From assembly GCA_005792205.1 (NCBI GenBank), contig SXSO01000112.1, forward strand, positions 1 to 37,565: DNA of 37,565 nt. Direction: 5' to 3'. The notes below the pieces were generated by a model. The model was not told where the DNA came from. It was given only the letters and a program-made list of their open reading frames with translations, and did not search any database. This DNA is from Bacteroidota bacterium. GTDB lineage: Bacteria; Bacteroidota; Ignavibacteria; UBA10030; F1-140-MAGs086. Position 1 is the stretch's first letter, and each line of letters opens with the position of its first letter. The translations under genes and the position numbers were made by a program. Shown piece by piece: positions 24,964-33,961 of the stretch.

Positions 24964-27900
24964 ATGAAAAGTTTGTACTACTTGTTATTCACTTTTACTT
25001 TTGTTTCAATCTCTGTGAGTGGAAATTTTTCCTCAAAAGGAACCGGAAATTGGAATATACTAACAACATGGGATTTAACATCTGGAATTGATACTGATGG
25101 CGTTCCCGATTCAGATGATAGTGTAACAATAGGAAATAACCACACAATTACAATACAAAATAACGACACTGCAAATTGTCTCTATCTTCAAATTGGAGAA
25201 AATTCTGCTGCTACAACTGCTACAATTTCATTTACTTCAAATTCAAGTGTATTAAATGTTGTGGGAGATGTTGCAATTTATCAATCTACTAATGCAGTAC
25301 AACTTCGCACAATAACTTGTGCAAATGGAAAATTTACAATTGGAGGAAACTTAACATTTAACGCATCAAACTCTTTACAAGGAACAACTTCAATTACATT
25401 ATCAACTGGAATTTTGACAATTGTAGGAGATATAAATTTTAATTCCACATCAACTTCAAAAGCATTGATTGATATGACAAGTGGAAGTGGAACTTTAAAT
25501 ATTGGTGGAAATATAAATTTAAGTTCAACTGGAAATATAAACATACAAGGTCCTAATACAACCGTAAATTACAACGGAAGTGGTGCTCAAACGATTAGGT
25601 TAGATGTTTCAAATATGATTTATCGAAACCTACTTGTGAGTAATACAAGTTCAAGTGGAGCAATTTTAAACGATACGATAACTAAATACAATTTAATTGG
25701 GGATATTACAATTACGGGAAAATTGAAAACATCAATTTATCCAATTTATGCAATTCCTGATACAACTTGGGATGATACAATAATTTTATCAATTGACTAT
25801 CAAAGTTTATTAGTTGATAGTGGAGGAACACTTGTAATTGGTGCTGTGAATACAACATTTGGATTTCCATCTGAATTCAATATTACAATAGATGCAAACA
25901 GCACAATTGTTTATGCGGGAGGAAATCAAAATGTAAAACACTTTGCAACGGGATATGGAAATTTAACTTTACAAAGTGGAAGTGGAATTGCAACAAAAAC
26001 ACTCGTAGATTCTACACTTACGATTTTAGGAAATTTGACAATTGGTGGTGATGGGGATTCCGTTGTTGTAAGTGCAAATAAAGAGTTTGTGACAAGTAAA
26101 GATGTTTCAATTGAAAGTGGCGGATTGCTTAAACTTGGAAGTTTTGAACATACTGTTGGAGGAGATTGGAATTATACGGGAGGAAATGTATCCTCACAAA
26201 CAAGCAAAGTTACATTTACATCAAATGATGCAATAACAATTGGTGGTCCAAGTTTCAATAAACTCATAATTGATGGTGATGGAATTAAAACTGCTTCATA
26301 TGGATTTTCTGTTGTTGATAGTTTTATTGTAGAAAGTGGTTCGCAATTCAACTCTTCAAGTTATGATATTACAGTTGCTGATTTAGTAAATAGTGGAACC
26401 ATTTCTTCTGCATCAAATATTTATGTTTCAAAAAATTTTGATAATTCAGGAACATTCAATTCCACAGAAAAGGTAATTTTGAGTGGAACTTCTGCACAAA
26501 CATTCAATAATGCAAATTTTTACAACTTATCTTTTACAGGAAATGGAATAAAAACTCCATCAACTTCAATCACCGTTGCAAATGATTTTACAATTGGAAG
26601 TGGAGCAACTGTTGAAGGAGTAAGTGGTCAAGAATTTACAATCGGAGATGATTGGACAAATAACGGAACATTTACTCATCAAGGTTCAAAAGTAACTTTT
26701 ACGGGAAATACAATTCAAACAATTGATGAAGGACCTTTTGGAGAAATTGTAATTGATAAAACCGGTGGTTCTGTTTCTCTTGATACAAATATAACTTGTG
26801 ATGTAAGTTTTACTTTGCAAAACGGAAGTTTGGAAATTGACACTTATACAATTTCAGGAAACAGTAGCGCAACATTTACTTTGGATAGCAACACAACTTT
26901 GAATATCAAAGGAGCAAATATTTTTCCTGCTTCATTTACGACTTATACATTGAATGCAACTTCAACTGTAGAATATTCTGGTGATGCACAAACAATTTCT
27001 GATATTGTTGGAAGTAACTATTGGAATTTAGTTTTAAGTGGAACTAGTACAAAAACTTTGGGAGGAACTATTGGAGTTGATGGAAATTGCACTGTTCAAC
27101 CAAATATAACTATTGATCCTGATGCTACTAACAATTTCTCAATTACAGGAGCTGCAGGAAAAACACTTTCAGTTTATGGAATTTTAAATGTGTTATCAAA
27201 TGATTTTACTGATCACTATTCATCATTTGGAACCGTAACTTTACAAGATGGAAGTACAGTTGCTTATATTGGAGATGCTCAAAATATAGATTCAACACTC
27301 TCATACAAAAATTTAGTTCTTGCGGGAAGTGGAATAAAATCTTTTTCTAAAGGAACCACAATTTCAATTGACTTGAATATTGATTCAGTTACAGTTGATG
27401 GAGGAACTTTCTCTCATACAATTTTGGGAGATGTAAATACAAATGATGGAAGCGATGAAACTCAAGCAAAATTTACTTCTACTGGAAGTATAACTTTTAG
27501 TGGAACTTCTCAAAATATTGGAAGAAGTGAATTTAAAAATGTAACGTTTGCTGGAAGTGAAACAAAATATGCAACAAATACTTTCGCAATTTCAGGAAAT
27601 TTGACAATCAATAGTGGTGCAATTTTTGATGCAGGAGAATACTCTCACACAATTCAAGGAAATTTTACAAACAGTGGAACATTTGAAGATTCCACAAGTA
27701 CGTTTACATTTGAGGGAACTTCTCAACAACAAATTTCAGGAAGAACAAAATTTCACAATTTAATTTTAAATGATACAAGTGGTCTTTCACTTGGAGAGAC
27801 AATCACAGTTGATACAATTGAAATTCAAACCGGACTTTTGACTACAAATTCTGACACACTTATTTTAACTAACAATGGTTCAATGACAGAACCAGCTGGA

Positions 27901-30798
27901 AAACCAATAAGTGGTTTTGTAAAAATTTCTAAAACTGTTGTAGTAGAAGAAGGCAAATTTATGATTACAGAATCATTTGGTGGAATTGGAATTGAAATTA
28001 CAACCGATACTGTACTTGGTCAAACAACAGTTCTTCGTAGAACAGGAGTTGCACTTTCAGGAGAAATCGGAACAATTTATGCATCGAAACAATCTATCAA
28101 AAGATATTTTGATGTGAGCTCAACTAAAAACGCAAACCTTGATGCAAGTGTTACAATTTATTATGACAATACTGAAGTTAATTCAATAAATGAAGTAAAT
28201 TTAGGTTTATGGGAATCTTTCAATAGCGGTTCAAGTTGGAAAAAATATCAAAGTGTGGTTGATACCGTTGGAAATTCAATAACTGCAAGTGGAATAAATA
28301 GACTTTCTCGTTTTACAGCATCTGATTCACTATCTCCCGTTTCAATTAAAATCAGAAGTTATCGCGACAAAGATGGAGATATTACTTCAACTGACGATTG
28401 GATAAGAAAAAAATGGAGATTGGAACTTAGAAAAGATAGTTTGAATGGTTCATATGTTTATGCTGTAGATAGCGATACCGCATTTAATGTAACTGATTTA
28501 GCAGAAGGGACTTACTATGCAGTTGAAGCAGATTCGCTTCCTCGTGGAAAACATCTTGGACAAAGAATTAACAACGATGAACCAACTTCTGATACATTGC
28601 GATATTATCAAATCACAGCACTTGGTGGAAATAGTTACATTGTTGATTTTGCAAATTTCTTTCCAAACAAATTGAGTGTAAAAATGTATCGTGATATGGA
28701 TATTGATTTTTCAACATCAAGTGATAGAATTGCAAAGAAATGGAAAATTGCTTTATATGTTGGAACCCCACTTACTGAACCTGTTGATTCAATTGATTCT
28801 GATACAATTTTCACAAAAGAAAATTTAGGCGATGGAAGTTATTTAATAAAAATCCCAATGTCAGATAGTACAAGATGGAAAAAACTTGGACACACAATTT
28901 ATGCTCCTGATGACACAACTTCACAGGAAGTTTATTATACTGCAATTTTAGTAACATTAGATGAAGCCGAAACTAAAACTGCAGAGATTGTTGTAGCACA
29001 TCCTGCAGAAGTTATTGTGAAATCGTTTAGAGACGTTGATGGTGATTCCACAACAACAAGTGATTATGATGGAAAATCATGGAAACTTTCATTATTTAGA
29101 AGAGATACCACTGGATTAATTTTTATTGATTCAACTAACAATGCAAAAACCGATACAATTTTAAAAGTAGATGATTTAAGAGAAGCAACTTATGTCGCTG
29201 TTGAATCAGATAGTTTAGGAAATTTTGTTCATTACGCAACTTTTAGTAATGGAACAAAACGAATGGGAACACAAAATACTGATTCGGTAACAGTTGTTGG
29301 TGGCGATTCAATGGAAATTTGGTTTGTGAATTTTAATCCAAATAATATTTTTACCGCATCTTTTGAAGATATCGATGGAAATGCAAGTTCCTCAAATGAT
29401 AGAACTTCACATTCAATTCAAATGTCACTTTACAAACAACAGTTTAGTGGAGCAATGGAACCAAATACTTTGATTAAGCAAGTTACTGCTGATTCGCTTA
29501 CTTCACTTAATATAGGAGATGGAGTATATTTTCTTATTCAAGAAGATCATGCAACTTTAAAAGATTTGAAATCACTTGCAACAGGAAAAAGAATTACATC
29601 AAAAGATGATACTTTAAGTTTTAAAGTTATTTCAGATGATGATTCTTTATTTCTTCCAGATACAATTAGATTTACTTTAAGTGGTGGAAGAAATGTATAT
29701 GTAGATTTCTTGCATTATAATTCTGACAATGTAAAGTTTAGAACATTTCTACAAGATGATTATGATGAAAAAGGAATAAAAATAAAAGTTAAAAAAGGGA
29801 CTACAATTCCAATGCCAAATGCAGGAAATGTAAGAGATACTGCGTTCAAAAAAATGTATTCTAAAAAAGAAGCAATAATTGGAATTGCACAAACTACAAA
29901 AGAAAATAAAAAACTTTATGGATGGATGGGAACAAAATCGGGTTCGTCTGTAAAATCATCGTTGCCTCAAAATGGATATTCTCGTGGATTTGATGTATTT
30001 CGTACTAAACAAGCAAGTGCTACAAAACCAGCAAAATACAAAGCAATTGTTGGTAAATATGGAACAATAAAACCAGGAAAATATAATTATGATAATAAAC
30101 TTCTTGGAGAACAACTCACATTTGTTACAAATATCGCAGCAAGTGATGCAGGAATTACAAAAACTGGTTTTGGGGATTTAGTTTACACCGGAGATGTGAG
30201 TGAAGCAAATGGAAAAACATTGAGAGAAATCAAAACAAGTGTTGATACAATTTTAACATATTGGACAAACTATTATTCATTTGACGAATCTGCAAGTTAT
30301 GACACAAATGGTTCTCCACCAACGACTTCAGAAATTGATCCAATTTATGATACTTATGCTTCACTTTTGGAAACAATAAATTTTGCATTTACTATTGATA
30401 TTGATACAATTTCTACTTCTCCACTTAAAATTACTGGAGCAAAAGAAATCAATCAAGTTCCATTTTTGCAAATGGTAAATTTCAGAAATGATGACTCAAT
30501 AATTGTTTATGATTATGTTGAACCAACTCAATATGAAGTGTTTCAAAATTACCCAAATCCATTTAATCCAATAACTACAATATCATTCGTAATGTTAGAT
30601 GATGGATATGTAAGTTTAAAAATTTACAACATACTTGGAGAGGAACTTTTAGATATTGTTCAAAACGAATTTTTTGAAACAGGAGGAAATGAAATTCAGT
30701 TTGATGCTTCTTATTTGCCAAGTGGAGTTTATTATTATAGGTTTTTTGTAAATGGGAAGTTTGAAGGCAACACTTTAAAAATGGTTTTAATCAAGTAA
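24964..30798 (+). CDS. Giant T9SS-exported adhesin-like protein (beta-helix repeats, four DxDGD domains)
   Basis: This is a 1944-aa surface protein starting at ATG 24964 (MKSLYYLLFTFTFVSISVSG, signal peptide). Residues about 25-1010 are repeats of short beta strands, with recurring elements such as DWTNNGTFTHQGSKVTF and SGTSAQTFNNANFYNLSF; this is a right-handed beta-helix or similar solenoid. A beta-sandwich spacer follows (about 1010-1120). Four domains of about 110 residues have their acidic loop at residues 1135, 1244, 1357 and 1469: YRDKDGD, YRDMDID, FRDVDGD and FEDIDGN, each followed by K.W...L or its variant. They resemble SdrD-B/prealbumin-like domains with Ca2+-type acidic loops. A Lys/Gly-rich region covers about 1580-1850. 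A T9SS sorting domain (NYPNPFNP near 1862) ends LKMVLIK. No enzyme domain was seen. Confidence 0.88.
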   Translation: MKSLYYLLFTFTFVSISVSGNFSSKGTGNWNILTTWDLTSGIDTDGVPDSDDSVTIGNNHTITIQNNDTANCLYLQIGENSAATTATISFTSNSSVLNVVGDVAIYQSTNAVQLRTITCANGKFTIGGNLTFNASNSLQGTTSITLSTGILTIVGDINFNSTSTSKALIDMTSGSGTLNIGGNINLSSTGNINIQGPNTTVNYNGSGAQTIRLDVSNMIYRNLLVSNTSSSGAILNDTITKYNLIGDITITGKLKTSIYPIYAIPDTTWDDTIILSIDYQSLLVDSGGTLVIGAVNTTFGFPSEFNITIDANSTIVYAGGNQNVKHFATGYGNLTLQSGSGIATKTLVDSTLTILGNLTIGGDGDSVVVSANKEFVTSKDVSIESGGLLKLGSFEHTVGGDWNYTGGNVSSQTSKVTFTSNDAITIGGPSFNKLIIDGDGIKTASYGFSVVDSFIVESGSQFNSSSYDITVADLVNSGTISSASNIYVSKNFDNSGTFNSTEKVILSGTSAQTFNNANFYNLSFTGNGIKTPSTSITVANDFTIGSGATVEGVSGQEFTIGDDWTNNGTFTHQGSKVTFTGNTIQTIDEGPFGEIVIDKTGGSVSLDTNITCDVSFTLQNGSLEIDTYTISGNSSATFTLDSNTTLNIKGANIFPASFTTYTLNATSTVEYSGDAQTISDIVGSNYWNLVLSGTSTKTLGGTIGVDGNCTVQPNITIDPDATNNFSITGAAGKTLSVYGILNVLSNDFTDHYSSFGTVTLQDGSTVAYIGDAQNIDSTLSYKNLVLAGSGIKSFSKGTTISIDLNIDSVTVDGGTFSHTILGDVNTNDGSDETQAKFTSTGSITFSGTSQNIGRSEFKNVTFAGSETKYATNTFAISGNLTINSGAIFDAGEYSHTIQGNFTNSGTFEDSTSTFTFEGTSQQQISGRTKFHNLILNDTSGLSLGETITVDTIEIQTGLLTTNSDTLILTNNGSMTEPAGKPISGFVKISKTVVVEEGKFMITESFGGIGIEITTDTVLGQTTVLRRTGVALSGEIGTIYASKQSIKRYFDVSSTKNANLDASVTIYYDNTEVNSINEVNLGLWESFNSGSSWKKYQSVVDTVGNSITASGINRLSRFTASDSLSPVSIKIRSYRDKDGDITSTDDWIRKKWRLELRKDSLNGSYVYAVDSDTAFNVTDLAEGTYYAVEADSLPRGKHLGQRINNDEPTSDTLRYYQITALGGNSYIVDFANFFPNKLSVKMYRDMDIDFSTSSDRIAKKWKIALYVGTPLTEPVDSIDSDTIFTKENLGDGSYLIKIPMSDSTRWKKLGHTIYAPDDTTSQEVYYTAILVTLDEAETKTAEIVVAHPAEVIVKSFRDVDGDSTTTSDYDGKSWKLSLFRRDTTGLIFIDSTNNAKTDTILKVDDLREATYVAVESDSLGNFVHYATFSNGTKRMGTQNTDSVTVVGGDSMEIWFVNFNPNNIFTASFEDIDGNASSSNDRTSHSIQMSLYKQQFSGAMEPNTLIKQVTADSLTSLNIGDGVYFLIQEDHATLKDLKSLATGKRITSKDDTLSFKVISDDDSLFLPDTIRFTLSGGRNVYVDFLHYNSDNVKFRTFLQDDYDEKGIKIKVKKGTTIPMPNAGNVRDTAFKKMYSKKEAIIGIAQTTKENKKLYGWMGTKSGSSVKSSLPQNGYSRGFDVFRTKQASATKPAKYKAIVGKYGTIKPGKYNYDNKLLGEQLTFVTNIAASDAGITKTGFGDLVYTGDVSEANGKTLREIKTSVDTILTYWTNYYSFDESASYDTNGSPPTTSEIDPIYDTYASLLETINFAFTIDIDTISTSPLKITGAKEINQVPFLQMVNFRNDDSIIVYDYVEPTQYEVFQNYPNPFNPITTISFVMLDDGYVSLKIYNILGEELLDIVQNEFFETGGNEIQFDASYLPSGVYYYRFFVNGKFEGNTLKMVLIK

Positions 30799-30823
30799 AA
30801 TTTTTTATTAAATCAAATACTAC

Positions 30824-30863
30824 AAAACCTCTTTCAAAAAAAATTGTAAGAGGTTTTATTTTT
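30824..30863 (+). terminator. Rho-independent terminator between the adhesin gene and dacB
   Basis: AAAACCTCTT and AAGAGGTTTT are perfect 10-base arms around a 14-nt loop, followed by ATTTTTT. It begins 25 nt after the stop of the giant gene. The T-run ends two bases before the dacB start codon at 30865, so dacB has no room for its own promoter downstream of the hairpin. Confidence 0.8.
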
Positions 30864-30864
30864 T

Positions 30865-32253
30865 ATGAAAATATTTTTTAAAATTTTTATTTTATTTTTT
30901 TTAGTTTATATTTTTTCTTATTCAGATATAAATAAAAGCGATTTAATTCAAAAACTAAATAAAATTTTTTCCAAGAAAGTTTTTAAGAATACAAGTTATG
31001 GAATTTCAGTTGTGAATTTAGAAACACAAAAAAAATTATATGAAAAAAATGCATACAAAAATTTTCGTCCTGCTTCTATATTAAAACTAATCACAACTTA
31101 TTCTGCTTACAATTATTTATCTGACACATTTAAAATAAAAACAGAATTTGGTTTGGATAAAAATAATAATTTATATGTAAAAGGTTTTGGAGATGCGTTT
31201 TTCAAAACAAAGGATTTGGAAATTATTGTTAATGAAATTGCAAAAAAAAATATCAAATCAATTCAAAATATAATTGGAGATATTTCTTATTTTGATAATA
31301 AACATTGGGGAAATGGATGGATGTGGGACGATGAACCAAATCCAAGTGCGATGTATATTTCTCCACTTTCTATAAATTTTAACACTTTGGAAGTATGTGT
31401 AAATACAAATGAATTAAACAGACAACCAAAAGTTATTTTAAACCCAAACACTTCATATTTTACAATTGAAAACAAAGCACAAGTAAAAAATAAAATAAAA
31501 GAAAAATTTTCTGTAAATAGAAAATGGATTGAACGAGAAAATGTTATTGAAATAAATGGAGATTTTTTATACTCTACAATTGCAGATACATTTCGTGTAA
31601 ATGTGTGGAAACCAGAATTTTATTTTCTCACACTTTTGAAAGAAAAACTTTTGGAAAATAAAATTTCTGTAAATGGGGAAATTCAACTTGGAGAATTTCC
31701 AAAAAATATTTATTCACAATTTATTTTAACACCAATTGATTCACTTATTTTTACAGCAAATAAATTTAGTAATAATCTTTGCGCAGAAAATCTTTTAAAA
31801 ATTATTGCTGGAGAAAGAATTGGACTTCCTGCAACCGCTGATAATGGAATTTTACTTGAAAAAAACTTTCTTGCTTCAATTGGAATTGATACATCTGAAA
31901 TTGTAATTGCTGATGGTTCTGGAGTTTCTGATTACAATTTAATGTCTCCAAACAATTTCACAACTTTTTTGAAAAAAATATATAATGGGAAAAATTGGGA
32001 AAAATTTTTCTCTTCCCTTTCAATAGGAGGAATTGATGGAACACTCAAAAATAGATTTAAAGGAACAAATGTAGAAGGAAAGGTTTTTGCAAAAACAGGA
32101 ACCAAAAGAGGAATTGCTTCACTTGTTGGAATTGTAGAAAAAAAAAATAGAGGAAAAATTGCGTTCGCTATAATAATTAATAATTATTATGGTGAAACAA
32201 AAGTTCTTAAAAATATGATTGATGAAATTGTTTCAACAATTTACCAAAATTAA
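30865..32253 (+). CDS. dacB: D-alanyl-D-alanine carboxypeptidase/endopeptidase (PBP4 type)
   Basis: This periplasmic low-molecular-mass penicillin-binding protein of class C trims and cleaves peptidoglycan cross-links. The 462-aa protein has a signal peptide (about 1-20, MKIFFKIFILFFLVYIFSYS). The three active-site motifs are present: S71-I-L-K74 (RPASILKLITTY), S302-N-N304 (KFSNNLCAEN) and K410-T-G412 (FAKTGTKRGIASLVG). The large insertion between the first two motifs that marks the PBP4 family is also there, with NGWMWDDEP...AMYISPLS. Length and order fit DacB. It starts directly after the terminator of the upstream gene and converges with the next gene. Confidence 0.94.
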   Translation: MKIFFKIFILFFLVYIFSYSDINKSDLIQKLNKIFSKKVFKNTSYGISVVNLETQKKLYEKNAYKNFRPASILKLITTYSAYNYLSDTFKIKTEFGLDKNNNLYVKGFGDAFFKTKDLEIIVNEIAKKNIKSIQNIIGDISYFDNKHWGNGWMWDDEPNPSAMYISPLSINFNTLEVCVNTNELNRQPKVILNPNTSYFTIENKAQVKNKIKEKFSVNRKWIERENVIEINGDFLYSTIADTFRVNVWKPEFYFLTLLKEKLLENKISVNGEIQLGEFPKNIYSQFILTPIDSLIFTANKFSNNLCAENLLKIIAGERIGLPATADNGILLEKNFLASIGIDTSEIVIADGSGVSDYNLMSPNNFTTFLKKIYNGKNWEKFFSSLSIGGIDGTLKNRFKGTNVEGKVFAKTGTKRGIASLVGIVEKKNRGKIAFAIIINNYYGETKVLKNMIDEIVSTIYQN

Positions 32254-32275
32254 AAAATAAAATTAGAAAAAAACA

Positions 32276-32809
32276 TTACTCATGTGTTTGTAAAATTTTT
32301 AAAAAATCTTTTTCCAATGTTTCATTTGGAGATTCTACAATTCGTCCAAGTTCATTTCCGTGTTTGTAAAAAATAATTGTTGGAACACTTTCAATATTTT
32401 TTTCTTGTGGAAATCCAAGTGGAATTTGCTTTGTTCTATCAACACAAAAAAAATTCACTTTTTCAAGTGAAAAATTTAATTGATGTAAAATTTTTACAAA
32501 CGCAGGAATTTCTTTTCTCGTATCGCTGCACCAAGTTCCCATTGCGATTTCAATTGTAATATCATCTAAAATTATTTTTTGTATCTCACTTAAATCAACT
32601 TCGTTGGAAATATATTTTTGATAAGTTTCCTCATACCAATTTTTATACGGGACAAATTGTAAGTCATCCAAGAAAATTTTTCCAAGTAACATTTCTTCAT
32701 TTTTTTTTTCGTCAAAACCCTTTTGTGGAGAATGCGATGAAACAATATTTTTTGTACAGTTAAAAAAAATAAAAGACAAAATGAATAAAATAAAAATTTT
32801 TATTTGCAT
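32276..32809 (-). CDS. Thioredoxin-fold lipoprotein
   Basis: This 177-aa protein has a lipobox (FFNC, Cys18 in MQIKIFILFILSFIFFNC). The thioredoxin-like fold runs from about residue 82: ITIEIAMGTWCSDTRKEIPA (active site around Cys94), then VNFFCVDRTK, then the cis-proline segment IESVPTIIFYKHG (Pro143), and GRIVESPNETLEKDFL. The active site reads C-S-D-T, so the second Cys of CxxC is replaced by Thr. This WCSD(T/S)R form recurs in Bacteroidota thioredoxin-like proteins, and a redox-exchange role with one Cys is inferred only. Cys122 could be a second partner. It is convergent with dacB (22 bp) and divergent from queF (38 bp). Confidence 0.8.
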   Translation of the reverse strand: MQIKIFILFILSFIFFNCTKNIVSSHSPQKGFDEKKNEEMLLGKIFLDDLQFVPYKNWYEETYQKYISNEVDLSEIQKIILDDITIEIAMGTWCSDTRKEIPAFVKILHQLNFSLEKVNFFCVDRTKQIPLGFPQEKNIESVPTIIFYKHGNELGRIVESPNETLEKDFLKILQTHE

Positions 32810-32847
32810 AAAGTTTTAAGATATTTGAAAAAAAATTTTGAGAATTT

Positions 32848-33264
32848 ATGAATAAAAAACAAAAGTTTGAACCACTTGATAAATCATTTCCATTTGATGG
32901 ATATGAAAAAATTAACGACAACGTTTTAGAAACATTTCCGTATGAACATGTTGGGAAAAACATAATGATAAATATAGATACAGATGAATTTACTGTAGTT
33001 TGCCCTTTTTCTGGACTTCCTGATTTTGCAATTATAAAAGTAAATTATATTCCAAACAAAAAAATTATTGAACTTCGTTCGTTCAAATATTATTTACATT
33101 CATATCGCTCAGTTGGAATTTATCAAGAGCATTTGGTAAATCGTATTTTGGACGATTTAGTAAAATGTGTGCATCCAAAATGGATGGAAGTTATTGCTGA
33201 TTACAAAATAAGAGGAGGAATTCATACTGTTACAAAAGCAGAATATAATGGAAGAAAAAACTAG
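32848..33264 (+). CDS. queF: NADPH-dependent 7-cyano-7-deazaguanine reductase QueF
   Basis: QueF reduces preQ0 to preQ1 in queuosine synthesis. The 138-aa size is that of the short unimodular type. The catalytic Cys52 is in VCPFSGLPDF, with Asp59 in the same block. The substrate-binding segment ELRSFKYYLHSYR (about 75-87) is a variant of the family's E-(S/L)-K-S.K motif, with Arg at the first Lys position, and is followed by a conserved Glu (IYQEH). The end of the gene overlaps the start of mtgA by 17 bp. The other queuosine genes are not in this window. Confidence 0.93.
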   Translation: MNKKQKFEPLDKSFPFDGYEKINDNVLETFPYEHVGKNIMINIDTDEFTVVCPFSGLPDFAIIKVNYIPNKKIIELRSFKYYLHSYRSVGIYQEHLVNRILDDLVKCVHPKWMEVIADYKIRGGIHTVTKAEYNGRKN

Positions 33265-33949
33265 TTCTTTTTTTTCATTTAAAAATATTTTCAAAAAAAT
33301 TGCAAAGTTTTTTTTCTATTTTTTTGTGATAAGCATCGCTTCTACAATTTTATTGCGATTTGTTCCTATATTTTTTACTCCTCTTATGGCAATTAGATTT
33401 TTTGAACAAGTTTTTTCAAGCGAAAAAAATTTAAAATTTGAAAAAGAATGGATTTCAAGTAAATCTATTTCACCACACATAAAAAATGCAGTAATTTGTT
33501 CTGAAGACCAAAACTTTAAAACACATTTTGGTTTTGACTTTGAAGCAATTGAAAAAGCAATTAAATACAATTCAAAACATCAAAAAATAAGAGGAGCAAG
33601 TACAATTTCACAACAAACTGCAAAAAATGTTTTTCTTTGGAATGGAAGAAATTGGATAAGAAAATCTTTAGAAACATATTTTACAATTTTGATAGAAATT
33701 TTTTGGACAAAAGAAAAAATTTTAGAAGTATATTTGAACATTATAGAATTTGGAGATGGAATTTATGGAATTGAAAAAGCGTCTCAAATTTATTTTAAAA
33801 AATCAGCAAATAAACTTTCAAAAAATGAATCTGCACTTCTTGCTGCAATACTTCCAAATCCAAGAAGATGGAATCTACATCATCCAACAAAATATATTTT
33901 AAAACGAAAAAATCACATTTTACAACAAATGGCTTACAACAATTTTTAA
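33248..33949 (+). CDS. mtgA: Monofunctional peptidoglycan glycosyltransferase
   Basis: This GT51 enzyme polymerises lipid II into glycan strands. The 233-aa protein has one transmembrane segment (about 20-38, KFFFYFFVISIASTILL) and then the GT51 domain. The catalytic Glu is Glu86 in AVICSEDQNFKTHFGFD, followed by GASTISQQTAKNVFLW (117-132), ILEVYLNIIEFGDGIYGIE (158-176) and SALLAAILPNPRRWN. No transpeptidase domain follows, so it is the monofunctional type. The start ATG at 33248 lies inside the queF end (17-bp overlap), so translation may be coupled. Confidence 0.94.
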   Translation: MEEKTSSFFSFKNIFKKIAKFFFYFFVISIASTILLRFVPIFFTPLMAIRFFEQVFSSEKNLKFEKEWISSKSISPHIKNAVICSEDQNFKTHFGFDFEAIEKAIKYNSKHQKIRGASTISQQTAKNVFLWNGRNWIRKSLETYFTILIEIFWTKEKILEVYLNIIEFGDGIYGIEKASQIYFKKSANKLSKNESALLAAILPNPRRWNLHHPTKYILKRKNHILQQMAYNNF

Positions 33950-33961
33950 ATCATAAAACCA

